This document shows positions 15,754-24,257 of a stretch of 64,000 nucleotides of DNA, in pieces. This DNA comes from Sphingomonas cremea (lineage in GTDB: Bacteria; Pseudomonadota; Alphaproteobacteria; Sphingomonadales; Sphingomonadaceae). How positions within the stretch are numbered: position 1 is the stretch's first letter; each line of letters opens with the position of its first letter. Location of the stretch: NCBI RefSeq assembly GCF_021502585.1, contig NZ_JAKFGM010000003.1, forward strand, positions 248,001-312,000, given 5' to 3'. The position numbers were made by a program, and so were the translations under genes. The notes under the pieces were generated by a model that was given only the letters and a program-made list of their open reading frames with translations, was not told the DNA's origin and made no database searches.

Positions 15754-17430
15754 GTGGTACTGTGCGCCCTGCCCCCGATGTTATATGCATCGACCGTGGG
15801 GAAGGGACTTCAGCATTCATCCGGACGAGTGATCGCCCTCGGCCGTCTCCTCCTGGCAACGCTTTTCCTGATCGCTATCTGGGTCGACTCCAGTCAGCCA
15901 ACTCATGCCCCTGCAGCGACCTTTGCACTTCTCGTCGCCTACCTCCTGTTCGCAGCCGGAATCGTCGCTGCCACATGGAAAAATTGGTGGCTCGACGCAA
16001 AGTTGGCCGGGCCCGCGCATGCGGTCGACATCGTCCTTTTCACCTTGCTGGTCCTGCTGACCGAAGGCTTCACCAGCCCCTATTACATCTTCTTCGTCTT
16101 CGTCCTCTTGTCGGCCGCGATTCGTTGGGGCTGGCATTTGACCGCCGCCTCCGCGATCCTCCTCATCCTGCTCTATTTGATCGTCGGAATGCTGGTCGCC
16201 ACCCCCGGCGCGCCGTTCGAAATGAATCGTTTCGTCATTCGCACCGGTCACCTTGTGATCGTAGCCCTGGTCCTTATCTGGTTTGGCGCCAATCAGTGGC
16301 GCGCCCGCTTCTATTTGCGCGACGACGAACTGCTGGCCAGCCCCTCACTGGATGAATCCCCACTCGAAACCGGCCTGCGCGCTGCAATGCATGGAGTAAG
16401 CGCTTCCGCCGGCGTGTTCGTCTGGCGTAACGAGCGGCGCAGCAAGCTCGCCGGTCTTGCCATTCGCGACGGAGAGCTTGCCATCGTCAAGGTCCCCGGG
16501 CTGGCCATCGCACATGCGCTCGCCAAGACGCCGTTTCTGTACGACCTTCGCCGGAACCGCGCGCTCAGGAGGGACCATGACAGCAATCTGTCCGGATTCG
16601 CGGCAGTAGATGTGATTTCCCCGCAAGCGTCCGCAGACCTGGCGCTGGGCGAAGGGCTCGCCATCCCGGTCCGTTCGGATTGGGGAGAGGGCGAGTTGTT
16701 TCTCGAATCCGTTCCCAATCTGTCCATCGATCACATCGACCTAGGGGAACAGATCGGGATGGACATTGCGGCACACCTCCAGAAGCATGAATTGCTCAAG
16801 GCGGCGGAGGAAAGTGCCGAAGCGCGATCGCGGCTGACGCTCGCTCGCGATCTCCATGACAGCGTCGTCCAATTCCTCGCGGGCGCGGCCTTCCGGCTGG
16901 AGGCCGTGAAGCGATCGAAGGCGTCCGGCCGGGATGTCGAACCGGAAATCGATGAGCTGAAGCAGCTGATGCTGCAGGAACAGCGCGAGCTGCGCTCCTT
17001 CATCACGTCCTTGCGCAGCGGACCATTGGTCGCGCTCAACGATCTCGCCAAGGACCTAAAGGCACTTGCCGATCGATTGTCGAAGCAATGGGATGTTCGC
17101 TGCGAATTTTCGTCCCGACCGGCGGAAATGATGATCCCCACTCGGGTCCATCTCGACGCTCATCAGCTGATGAGGGAAGCTGTGGCCAATGCCGTCCGCC
17201 ATGCCAAGGCGAAATCGGTGACGATCGGACTTGCCGCGGCATCTGACAGGTTGCAGCTGGAAATCGTCAACGACGGCGCGGAATTCCCGGCCCGGGGCTC
17301 ACGGCCGGAAATGCCGACTTCGCTGCGAGAGCGGGTCGAACAGGCTGGCGGTGCGCTGGAAATGGCGCGCGGGATGGGGGTCACCAAAATGTCGATCTGG
17401 CTGCCGATCGGGGAAGGCGGCCTACATTGA
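15754..17430 (+). CDS. NarX/DesK-type membrane sensor histidine kinase
   Basis: From the GTG at 15754 there are about six hydrophobic segments in residues 25-180. A GAF-like cytosolic region (about 200-345) follows, then a HisKA_3 dimerisation domain with LARDLHDSVVQ (His368), and a HATPase domain containing REAVANAVRHAKA. The HDxxxQ motif is typical of kinases that phosphorylate NarL/LuxR-type regulators, and exactly such a regulator follows, overlapping by four bases (TTGA). An ATG at 15778 is an alternative start. The signal sensed is unknown. Confidence 0.9.
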   Translation: MVLCALPPMLYASTVGKGLQHSSGRVIALGRLLLATLFLIAIWVDSSQPTHAPAATFALLVAYLLFAAGIVAATWKNWWLDAKLAGPAHAVDIVLFTLLVLLTEGFTSPYYIFFVFVLLSAAIRWGWHLTAASAILLILLYLIVGMLVATPGAPFEMNRFVIRTGHLVIVALVLIWFGANQWRARFYLRDDELLASPSLDESPLETGLRAAMHGVSASAGVFVWRNERRSKLAGLAIRDGELAIVKVPGLAIAHALAKTPFLYDLRRNRALRRDHDSNLSGFAAVDVISPQASADLALGEGLAIPVRSDWGEGELFLESVPNLSIDHIDLGEQIGMDIAAHLQKHELLKAAEESAEARSRLTLARDLHDSVVQFLAGAAFRLEAVKRSKASGRDVEPEIDELKQLMLQEQRELRSFITSLRSGPLVALNDLAKDLKALADRLSKQWDVRCEFSSRPAEMMIPTRVHLDAHQLMREAVANAVRHAKAKSVTIGLAAASDRLQLEIVNDGAEFPARGSRPEMPTSLRERVEQAGGALEMARGMGVTKMSIWLPIGEGGLH

Positions 17431-18047
17431 GCCGAATCCTCCTCGCCGACGATCACCCGATGATCCGCACCGCGCTGGAGGTCCTGCTGCGCGATTCCGA
17501 ATATGAAATTGTGGCGACGGCCGGCACAGGAGAGGCGGCACTGGCCGAGGTTGAACGGCTGAAGCCCGACATCCTCCTGCTCGACCTGCAAATGCCTGGC
17601 GGAAGCGGAATGGACGTGCTGCGCCGCGTCCGCGTCGACAAGCGGTCGCTGCGGGTCATCCTGCTTACCGCAGCGATCGACGATTATGCGTTGCTGGAGG
17701 CGAAATCGCTCAAGGTGCAGGGAATCGTCCTCAAGAATTCCGACCCAGCCTATCTGCTCGATTGCCTCGACTGCGTGCGCCACGGCCGGACCTGGTTCGA
17801 CCCAGAGCTCGCCAAGCGTGCCAGGAAACTCGCCAGATCCCGGGATAGCGACGGCCGCCCTTCGCTCGCTCCACGCGAACGGCAACTGATCAGCTTCGTG
17901 CGCAAGGGCCTGCGCAACCGGGAAATCGCCGAGCAACTCGGGGTCACCGAAGGCACCGTCAAAGTTTACCTCCACGGGGTCTTCGAAAAGCTGGGTGTGA
18001 GCAGCCGAACCGAGCTTGCCATCCGCGCCGACGAGTTCCTGGCGTGA
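17427..18047 (+). CDS. NarL/LuxR-type response regulator
   Basis: A 206-residue regulator. The receiver domain (1-118) has acidic pair DD at 8-9 and phospho-acceptor Asp53 in LLLDLQMPGG. A LuxR-type HTH follows at about 145-200 (PRERQLISFVRKGLRNREIA, then GVTEGTVKVYLHGVFEKLGV). The TTG start at 17427 overlaps the kinase stop; GGGGAAGG lies about ten bases upstream. It is almost certainly the cognate partner of the kinase at 15754. Confidence 0.92.
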   Translation: MSRILLADDHPMIRTALEVLLRDSEYEIVATAGTGEAALAEVERLKPDILLLDLQMPGGSGMDVLRRVRVDKRSLRVILLTAAIDDYALLEAKSLKVQGIVLKNSDPAYLLDCLDCVRHGRTWFDPELAKRARKLARSRDSDGRPSLAPRERQLISFVRKGLRNREIAEQLGVTEGTVKVYLHGVFEKLGVSSRTELAIRADEFLA

Positions 18048-18068
18048 CCGCCGGGAGGATCTGAACCG

Positions 18069-18926
18069 ATGGGCAAGGACGTGGCCAGACGCAAGACCTG
18101 GACCTGTCCCGTATGCCATCGAACCCGGCGGCTCTCATTCTGTCCGTCCTGCGGCGAGCAGCGCCTGCGCCGGAGCGACCTCACCCTGGCCGATCTTGCC
18201 GCGCAGTTTGCCAAGGGATTCAGCAGCATCGACGGGAGGCTATTGCGAAGTTTCCGCTCCATCCTGACTGCGCCGGGCGATCTCACCAGGGCCTATGTGC
18301 ACGGCGAACGCCGGAAATTCCTCGGCCCGCTGGCGCTGTTCTTCGTTGCCAATGCGTTGTTTGTCGGCACCCAGGCTTTGACCGGCACCAACGTGCTTTC
18401 CTCGCCCCTCGAGTCACATCTTCATCGACAGGATTGGAGACCATTGGCGCAAACGCTGGTGGGACAGCGGCTGGCGGCCCGGCACATCGATATCGCCGCC
18501 TATGCCCCCGTGTTCGACCGCGCGGCCATCTTCAATGCCAAAGCGCTGATGATCCTGATGGTGTTGGCATTGGCTCCCCTGCTTGCGCTCATCTTCTACC
18601 GCAGGCACCGGGCGGCCGGCGTCCATATCGTCTTCGCGCTACACCTTTATACATTCGTCCTCATCCTGCTTAGTTTCTCAGTGCTTCTAGCCGAAAGCGA
18701 CTTGTTGATGGGCGGAAGCGGATTGAATTCGCGGACAGTCGACCTGGTTCTGTCGCTCTTCAATTTCTCGGTTTGCGCTACCTATGTCTATCTTGCGATC
18801 CGCCCCACCTACCGTTCGAGCGGGCCCTCGAGGATTGTCGAGACAGCGCTGCTTTCGATCGCCATCGCGACATTGTTCGTCCTCTACCGGTTCGCGATCT
18901 TCCTGATCACTTTCTTCACGACATAG
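18069..18926 (+). CDS. DUF3667 family membrane protein with zinc ribbon
   Basis: A 285-residue protein. The N-terminus has a zinc-ribbon-like CPVCHRT..CPSCGEQR (two CxxC pairs, about residues 13-32). A DUF3667 segment follows (DGRLLRSFRSILTAPGDLTRAYVHGERRKFLGPLALF), then about five membrane helices. The biochemical role of DUF3667 is not established. It lies 21 bp after the response regulator gene, so it may be part of the same operon and possibly a target or accessory of that system. Confidence 0.83.
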   Translation: MGKDVARRKTWTCPVCHRTRRLSFCPSCGEQRLRRSDLTLADLAAQFAKGFSSIDGRLLRSFRSILTAPGDLTRAYVHGERRKFLGPLALFFVANALFVGTQALTGTNVLSSPLESHLHRQDWRPLAQTLVGQRLAARHIDIAAYAPVFDRAAIFNAKALMILMVLALAPLLALIFYRRHRAAGVHIVFALHLYTFVLILLSFSVLLAESDLLMGGSGLNSRTVDLVLSLFNFSVCATYVYLAIRPTYRSSGPSRIVETALLSIAIATLFVLYRFAIFLITFFTT

Positions 18927-18930
18927 CGCG

Positions 18931-18960
18931 AAAGAAGAAGCGCCGGGGGTGACCCGGCGC
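18931..18960 (-). terminator. intrinsic terminator, bidirectional
   Basis: An 8-bp GC stem (18940-18947 with 18953-18960) with a T-rich tract on the minus strand (18931-18939) ends the Tyr-rich paralogue gene at 18979. It also lies just beyond the DUF3667 stop. Confidence 0.7.
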
Positions 18961-18978
18961 TCCAACTTTCATTCCAGA

Positions 18979-19413
18979 TTATCGGCGATTGATATCGACG
19001 TCGCGGACATAGCCGCGATAGTCGACGTCGCACTTGAACGACAGGTCGGCTCGAGGCGCATAGTTGGCGCCGAGCATGCCGTATGCGCCCACGCCATAGG
19101 GGTTATAGGCCATGCGCCCGCTGCTCGCGATGCCGCGCACGCGCACGCTATTGCGGTTCGGATTGACCCGCGTAACGCTGAGCACCCGGGCATTGCTGTT
19201 GGCGCCCAGGAGCACACCGAAGATGTTGGTGTTGCGATAGCTCAGCCGGGTCTGGACCGCCGCCGCGCACCGTTCCGCCGCCATGTTCGTGGCATAACTG
19301 TTGGCATAATAGCTGTTCCGATAAGGATAAGCATATTGAGCGGTCGCAGGGGCCGCGGCAGCGATCGCCGCGAAGCCGGCGCCACTCATCAGCACCTTCG
19401 TCATCATAGTCAT
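18979..19413 (-). CDS. exported Tyr/Asn-containing protein, paralogue family A
   Basis: A 144-residue product with signal peptide MTMMTKVLMSGAGFAAIAAAAPATA. It shares with the proteins at 14844 and 21192 the cysteine helix (AAERCAAAVQTRLS), a middle strand VRVRGIASSGR and the ending DLSFKCDVDYRGYVRDVDIN. It is the shortest copy and lacks most of the low-complexity Gly/Tyr repeats, so it shows the conserved core best. The start at 19413 is backed by AAGGAGGACGAGCC. The two cysteines could form a disulfide in the periplasm. Confidence 0.8.
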   Translation of the reverse strand: MTMMTKVLMSGAGFAAIAAAAPATAQYAYPYRNSYYANSYATNMAAERCAAAVQTRLSYRNTNIFGVLLGANSNARVLSVTRVNPNRNSVRVRGIASSGRMAYNPYGVGAYGMLGANYAPRADLSFKCDVDYRGYVRDVDINRR

Positions 19414-19581
19414 GGCTCGTCCTCCTTCCACGCGATTGGAGCCTACAGACTTGATAAACGAATGGCCTCCCGAGCCCGGGCCCAGCGCTCGTCCCACAGG
19501 GCATTCGGCTCGTCGTCGAAGACTGAACACCAAGTGAATTTCGGCGATTCGGAGTGCACCCGCTTCCCCCGGGCCCGGGCA

Positions 19582-19614
19582 AAGAAAAAGGCGCCGGCCA
19601 TGATGGCCAGCGCC
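19582..19614 (-). terminator. intrinsic terminator downstream of rplQ
   Basis: An 11-bp perfect stem (19590-19600 with 19604-19614) with a 3-base loop is followed on the minus strand by a run of Ts (19582-19589). A textbook rho-independent terminator 24 bp past the rplQ stop. Confidence 0.9.
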
Positions 19615-19637
19615 TCTTAAATTAATGCGAGCCTGGC

Positions 19638-20054
19638 TTAGGCTTCGACTTCGTCCTCGACCATCACCGGACCGCTGTCCTGGCCCTTGGCGTCGACGTC
19701 ACGGTCGACGAATTCGATGATCGCGATCGGCGCCGCGTCGTTGGCGCGGATGCCAGCCTTGATGACGCGGGTGTATCCGCCATTACGCTCGGCGTAGCGC
19801 GGCGCGATGACGTCGAACAGTTTGACCAGCTGGGTATCGTCCATCAATCGCGCATGGGCCAGGCGGCGGTTCGAAAGCCCGCCCTTCTTGGCCAGCGTGA
19901 CCAGCTTCTCGACGTAGGGACGCAGTTCCTTCGCCTTGGCGGTGGTGGTGGTGATCTGCTCATGCTTGATGAGGGCGGCAGCCATGTTGCGGAACAAGGC
20001 CGCACGGTGGCTCGAGGTACGCTGCAGCTTACGGCCGCCGACGCGATGACGCAT
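19638..20054 (-). CDS. rplQ: 50S ribosomal protein L17
   Basis: A 138-residue L17: [25 protein letters not shown] at the start region (positions 1-25), and [15 protein letters not shown] in the conserved loop, with an acidic C-terminal tail (VMVEDEVEA) typical of alphaproteobacteria. The ATG at 20054 follows GGAGAAGAACA. Normally rplQ directly follows rpoA. Here it stands alone, about 2 kb downstream of rpoA, behind its own leader. Confidence 0.96.
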   Translation of the reverse strand: MRHRVGGRKLQRTSSHRAALFRNMAAALIKHEQITTTTAKAKELRPYVEKLVTLAKKGGLSNRRLAHARLMDDTQLVKLFDVIAPRYAERNGGYTRVIKAGIRANDAAPIAIIEFVDRDVDAKGQDSGPVMVEDEVEA

Positions 20055-20426
20055 TGTTCTTCTCCGTTCGTCAGGGCCCCGTATGAGGTAAGCCCAGCCA
20101 GGCAGCACTTAGGGTGGCTGCCCTTAACCCGATATGTGTTCCTGCCTTCGCAGGGACATAAATAATAATGGCGGAGCCTCGACCCCGCCGTCGAAGGGCC
20201 CTCAAGCGGAATTATCGCCCGAAGTCAACTATTAGCTGTTCCAACCGGTCCATATCCCGACGGATTCCGATGCTCGCCGTCAACCCGCAACCACCCGAGT
20301 AGCCAGAAAAACAGTCGACCGAAACCTCTGCCATTCCACACCCACCCCGGACTCGACGTTCGTTTAACTTCCGTTAAATTGCCCACTCCGACTCGATGTT
20401 GATCGGGACGCTTTGGGAGGGGCGGC
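20055..20426. other. 371-bp intergenic region between rplQ and a small plus-strand gene
   Basis: No gene is supported here. It must carry the rplQ promoter and leader. It holds an inverted repeat with 6-bp arms (about 20101-20106 and 20117-20122) and a short REP-like hairpin with 5-bp arms and a CTTC loop at 20141-20154. Near the right end, facing the plus-strand gene, TTTAACTTCCGTTAAA (20363-20378) is a palindrome with 6-bp arms that could be an operator. I could not fix -35/-10 elements with confidence. Confidence 0.6.
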
Positions 20427-20666
20427 ATGGAATCCGACATTCGCTACTATCGTCGCCGCGCCTGTGAGGAGATGGCCGCGGCATCCCGCGCCGTAACCGA
20501 CGCCGCGCGCGATCGACGGCTGCAGCTGGTCGATCTTTATGTCCAGCGCCTGAAGGCGCTCAAAGCGCCCAGCCCGTTCGAAGACGACGATGTTGCGCGG
20601 TTGCTGGGATCGGCCGCCAGCAAGCATCGCCCTGCCTTTGCATGGCAGGACACGCATCGGGCGTAA
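20427..20666 (+). CDS. small basic helical protein, hypothetical
   Basis: A 79-residue predicted all-helical, Arg/Ala-rich protein (ESDIRYYRRRACEEMAAA, RRLQLVDLYVQRLKAL) with no signal peptide. A strong GGGAGGGGCGGC site precedes the ATG, and the codon pattern fits a real gene. It resembles short sphingomonad proteins of unknown function. It is read opposite to its neighbours, between rplQ and rpoA. Confidence 0.65.
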   Translation: MESDIRYYRRRACEEMAAASRAVTDAARDRRLQLVDLYVQRLKALKAPSPFEDDDVARLLGSAASKHRPAFAWQDTHRA

Positions 20667-20722
20667 TTAAAAGGAAAGGGCTGCCCCTTGCGGGACGACC
20701 CTCCTTACTCGCCAATACGCGC

Positions 20723-21025
20723 TTAATTGGGGAAGCCGTCAGCGTAGAAGACCACGCGATAGCGGCCGTCGATCTGCTCGCAGCGGGTCGTGCGCAAGCT
20801 GGCCTTCTGGAAGGCCGATGCCGACAGGGTGCGATAGGCCTCACCCCTCAGCGATGCGTCGAGGCGCTGCATGTTGCGGACCTTGGCCAGCGCCGCGGTG
20901 CACTGCCCGCGGTTGCCGAACCCGCCTTCGAATTCGGTATTGGTAAGGATCACGCCGCCAGCCGCTTGGGCAAGGGCGGGGGCAGCAAAGCTGATGGCGG
21001 CAGCAGCCGCAAGGATAGGTTTCAT
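20723..21025 (-). CDS. small exported protein, hypothetical
   Basis: A 100-residue protein with signal peptide MKPILAAAAAISFAAPALAQA. The mature part contains two cysteines (GQCTAALAKVRNMQRL and TRCEQIDGRYRVVFYADG) and ends in a beta strand pair. The Cys-helix then Cys-strand order recalls the Gly/Tyr-rich paralogue family, but without clear sequence identity. A GGAGGAGTG site precedes the ATG. Probably periplasmic. Confidence 0.75.
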   Translation of the reverse strand: MKPILAAAAAISFAAPALAQAAGGVILTNTEFEGGFGNRGQCTAALAKVRNMQRLDASLRGEAYRTLSASAFQKASLRTTRCEQIDGRYRVVFYADGFPN

Positions 21026-21134
21026 GACTCAACACTCCTCCAATGGGGGAAAGTGATAGAACGAGCGGAAATCATCCGGGGACCCTCGGCCCACCCCGCC
21101 CTCAGCCCGATCCATCAGTGGACGGTCAAAGGAA

Positions 21135-21162
21135 AAGGGCCGCGACTTTCGCCGCGGCCCTT
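21135..21162 (-). terminator. intrinsic terminator of the Gly/Asn-rich protein gene
   Basis: A 10-bp perfect stem (21135-21144 with 21153-21162) with an 8-base loop is followed by a T-rich run on the minus strand. It is nearly identical to the hairpin at 21979-22006 after rpoA. Confidence 0.85.
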
Positions 21163-21191
21163 CTTACTCGCAAATACGCACATGATCGGGA

Positions 21192-21836
21192 TTAGTAGCC
21201 GCGATACGCCACCTGGTTGCGGTTGATATTGACGTCGGTCACCTGGCCGCGGGTGTTGACCTTGCAAGTGAAGCGAAGGTCGGCGGCCTGGTTGGCGCTG
21301 GCATATTGGCCGTTATAGCCATTGTTGTAGCCTTGGTTGTTGTACCCTTGGCCATTGTAGCCATAGCCACGACCCGAACTGGCAACGCCCGAAACCTTCA
21401 GGCTGCCGTTGTAGCGGCGTTCGACATTGGTGATGCCGAGAACGCGGGCGCCCTGGACGTTATAGCCATTGGCGTAGCCCTGCGGATAACCGTTGTTCGC
21501 ATAGCCGTTGTTATAGCCGTTGTTGTAACCATAGCCCGGCTGACCGCGATAGGTTGCGCTGATGCGCTGTTCGGCGGCGGCGGCGCACATGCCGACCGCT
21601 GAGCGCTGGTCCATCTGGCCATAGCCGTAATTGCCCTGCGGATACTGACCGTAGCCGTAAGCACCCTGCGGATACTGATTATAGCCGTTACCGGTCACCG
21701 CATTGACGATCGCGCCGACAACACCAGTGTTTGGGTTGCTATAAGGATAAGGCTGCTGGGCCGCGGCGGGCGAAGCAATCGTCAGGACCGCTGCAAGGCC
21801 GGCAGTGCCGATCAGCATCTTTGACATGTTCGACAT
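21192..21836 (-). CDS. exported Gly/Asn/Tyr-rich protein, paralogue family A
   Basis: A 214-residue protein with a signal peptide ending at SPAAA|QQPYP. The mature chain is dominated by GYNNGYNNG-like and QYPQG repeats. Conserved islands match the proteins at 14844 and 18979: GMCAAAAEQRIS, ITNVERRYNGSLKVSGVASSG and DLRFTCKVNTRGQVTDVNI. The start at 21836 has AGGAGC upstream; a longer open frame to 21944 lacks one. The gene lies between rpoA and rplQ. The repeats would be prone to slippage and length variation. Confidence 0.8.
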   Translation of the reverse strand: MSNMSKMLIGTAGLAAVLTIASPAAAQQPYPYSNPNTGVVGAIVNAVTGNGYNQYPQGAYGYGQYPQGNYGYGQMDQRSAVGMCAAAAEQRISATYRGQPGYGYNNGYNNGYANNGYPQGYANGYNVQGARVLGITNVERRYNGSLKVSGVASSGRGYGYNGQGYNNQGYNNGYNGQYASANQAADLRFTCKVNTRGQVTDVNINRNQVAYRGY

Positions 21837-21978
21837 AATAAAGCTCCTAAATATGCCCAATATCGAAACCGTTCTGGGAATATGAAGGAAACTAGGCCAG
21901 TTCACATGCATCGATTGTGAACTCAAAAAACGCTCGCCGTTCATCTTCGCTATTTGGAAATTGTTGGCGCTAATGGAA

Positions 21979-22006
21979 AAGGGCCGCAGCTTTCGCCACG
22001 GCCCTT
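21979..22006 (-). terminator. intrinsic terminator after rpoA
   Basis: An 8-bp stem (21979-21986 with 21999-22006) with a T-rich minus-strand tail. It lies 29 bp past the rpoA stop, which supports rpoA being the last gene of its operon here. Confidence 0.75.
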
Positions 22007-22034
22007 CCGATACGCTTACAAAATACGCAACTCG

Positions 22035-23111
22035 TTAGCCGAGGAGCTCCTGTTCGAGCTTCTTGGCCATCTCTTCGATATTCTCCGGCGGCCAGCCGGG
22101 GATGTCCATGCCGAGGCGCAGGCCCATCGAGGCAAGGACTTCCTTGATCTCATTGAGGCTCTTGCGGCCGAAGTTCGGCGTGCGGAGCATCTCGGCCTCG
22201 GTCTTCTGGACCAGGTCGCCGATATAGATGATATTGTCGTTCTTCAGGCAGTTCGCCGATCGCACCGACAGCTCCAGCTCGTCGACCTTCTTGAGGAGGT
22301 AGCGGTTGAGCTGGTTGGTGTCGGCGGCGACGCCCTCGCTGGCGCCGACCGCACCCGGGGTGCCGACCACGCCGGCGGACGGAACCGCGCGAACCTGGCT
22401 TTCGTCGAAGTGAACGAACAGCTGCAGCTGGTCCTGGAGGATCCGCGCCGAATAGCCGAGCGCGTCTTCCGGAGTGACAGTGCCGTCAGTCTCGATGGTC
22501 AGCGTGAGCTTGTCATAGTCAAGCTCCTGGCCGACGCGGGTGTTTTCGACCTTGTAGGCGACCTGGCGGACCGGGCTGTAAAGCGCGTCGACCGGGATCA
22601 GGCCAATCGCCGCGTCCGCGGGGCGGTTGGCGGCGGCCGGGACATAACCCTTACCGATGTCGGCGGTCAGCTCCATGTTGAGCGTCGCGCCATCGTCGAG
22701 GTGGCACAGGACCAGGTCGGGGTTGGTGACCTCGATGTCGCCCGACGTCGCGATCTGGGCCGCAGTGACTTCGCCCGGGCCGGTTGCCGAAAGCTGCAGC
22801 CGCTTGGGACCTTCGCCTTCCATCTTCAGCGCGATCTGCTTCACGTTGAGGATAATGTCGGTGACGTCCTCACGGACACCCGCAAGGCTCGAGAACTCGT
22901 GCAGCACGCCTTCGATCTTGATCGAGGTGACCGCGGCACCCTGGAGCGACGATAGCAGCACTCGCCGCAGCGAGTTGCCCAGCGTCATTCCGAAACCGCG
23001 CTCGAGCGGCTCGGCGACGAACGACGCCTTGCGACGAACGTCGGTACCCGGCTTGCGCTCCAGCGCGTTGGGCTTCTTGAGTTCCTGCCAGTTCTTTGCG
23101 TTTACGGCCAT
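22035..23111 (-). CDS. rpoA: DNA-directed RNA polymerase subunit alpha
   Basis: The 358-residue alpha subunit nucleates RNA polymerase assembly and contacts UP elements and activators. The N-terminal dimerisation domain includes [21 protein letters not shown] linker of about 250-270 precedes the C-terminal domain with [21 protein letters not shown] and [13 protein letters not shown]. Length is slightly above the typical 330-340 because of an Ala/Gly/Val-rich insertion near residues 243-260. It follows rpsK by 102 bp. Confidence 0.98.
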   Translation of the reverse strand: MAVNAKNWQELKKPNALERKPGTDVRRKASFVAEPLERGFGMTLGNSLRRVLLSSLQGAAVTSIKIEGVLHEFSSLAGVREDVTDIILNVKQIALKMEGEGPKRLQLSATGPGEVTAAQIATSGDIEVTNPDLVLCHLDDGATLNMELTADIGKGYVPAAANRPADAAIGLIPVDALYSPVRQVAYKVENTRVGQELDYDKLTLTIETDGTVTPEDALGYSARILQDQLQLFVHFDESQVRAVPSAGVVGTPGAVGASEGVAADTNQLNRYLLKKVDELELSVRSANCLKNDNIIYIGDLVQKTEAEMLRTPNFGRKSLNEIKEVLASMGLRLGMDIPGWPPENIEEMAKKLEQELLG

Positions 23112-23214
23112 GATGTTTCCTTGGCAGCGCGGAGTAACGGCGTCCCGCTAAACTCCTGATTTTAAAACTTTTTCTGTCTAATTTGTCGTCGAAAATGCTA
23201 ATTTCGGCAATAAA

Positions 23215-23604
23215 TCAGACGCGGCGGCGCTTCGACGGACGCACACCATTGTGTGGGATCGGCGTGACGTCGCGGATCGAGGTGATCTGGAAGCCGACCG
23301 CCTGCAGCGCGCGAAGCGCCGACTCGCGGCCCGATCCGGGGCCCTTGACCTCTACCTCAAGGGTACGGACGCCATGTTCGGCAGCCTTGCGGCCGGCGTC
23401 TTCTGCCGCGACCTGCGCCGCATATGGCGTCGACTTGCGGCTTCCCTTGAAGCCCATCATCCCGGCCGAGCTCCACGCGATGGCGTTGCCCTGTGCGTCA
23501 GTGATGGTGATCATGGTGTTGTTAAAGCTGGCGTTCACATGCGCGACGCCGGCGGTGATGTTCTTGCGCTCACGACGGCGGAGGCGCTGGGGTTCACGTG
23601 CCAT
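23215..23604 (-). CDS. rpsK: 30S ribosomal protein S11
   Basis: A 129-residue S11 with family motifs [40 protein letters not shown] and the basic ending [12 protein letters not shown]. It sits between rpsM and rpoA in the conserved alpha-operon order. Confidence 0.98.
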   Translation of the reverse strand: MAREPQRLRRRERKNITAGVAHVNASFNNTMITITDAQGNAIAWSSAGMMGFKGSRKSTPYAAQVAAEDAGRKAAEHGVRTLEVEVKGPGSGRESALRALQAVGFQITSIRDVTPIPHNGVRPSKRRRV

Positions 23605-23686
23605 TGGTGGAAATCCCTAAATTCTATGTCGAGTGCAGTCGGCGTTGGAAAAGTGTCTCGCGACCGCCTCCCAGGCGGTCACTCGC

Positions 23687-24055
23687 TTACTTTTTCTTAC
23701 CGGCGATCGGCTTGGCCTTGCCCTTGCGGGTGCGCGCATTGGTATGCGTGCGCTGGCCGCGGACCGGCAGGCCCTTACGATGTCGCAGGCCGCGATAGCA
23801 GGCGAGGTCCATCAATCGCTTGATGTTCATCGCCGTCTCACGACGCAGGTCGCCCTCGACGGTGTAGTCGGCATCGATCGCCTCGCGGATGTGCAGCACT
23901 TCCTGGTCCGTCAGGTCCTGGACTCGCCGCTCGGGAGCGATCGACAGCTTCTCGGTGATTTCCTTGGCTTTGGCCTGACCAATGCCGTGGATATACTGCA
24001 GCGCGATAACAACGCGCTTGTTGGTGGGCAGGTTGACGCCCGCAATACGTGCCAT
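23687..24055 (-). CDS. rpsM: 30S ribosomal protein S13
   Basis: A 122-residue S13: [44 protein letters not shown] and the terminal [19 protein letters not shown] region. It is the first gene of this segment of the alpha operon. About 200 bp separate it from the divergent ribF; no gene lies in that gap. Confidence 0.98.
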   Translation of the reverse strand: MARIAGVNLPTNKRVVIALQYIHGIGQAKAKEITEKLSIAPERRVQDLTDQEVLHIREAIDADYTVEGDLRRETAMNIKRLMDLACYRGLRHRKGLPVRGQRTHTNARTRKGKAKPIAGKKK

Positions 24056-24257
24056 GAAAGTAGTTCTCCTAGCTCCACAGGGCAGCGGGCACCCGACCGC
24101 CCCATCTCAAAGCGTTAGCCCCTTCCAACGGAAAAACGGCGCGCGCAAAGGTGCGCCGCCGGCAACCGGTGAAACGGGATGAGGGCCAAATAGGTATGAC
24201 GGCTGGACGAGTCAAGCGTCTGGACTTGAAACCATATCCCGCTAAGCCGCTCCCTTA

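Noticed and set aside
21192-21836. Gly/Asn/Tyr repeats as evidence of a mobile element
   Set aside because: No terminal repeats, transposase or target duplication is present; the repeats are coding and follow a signal peptide.
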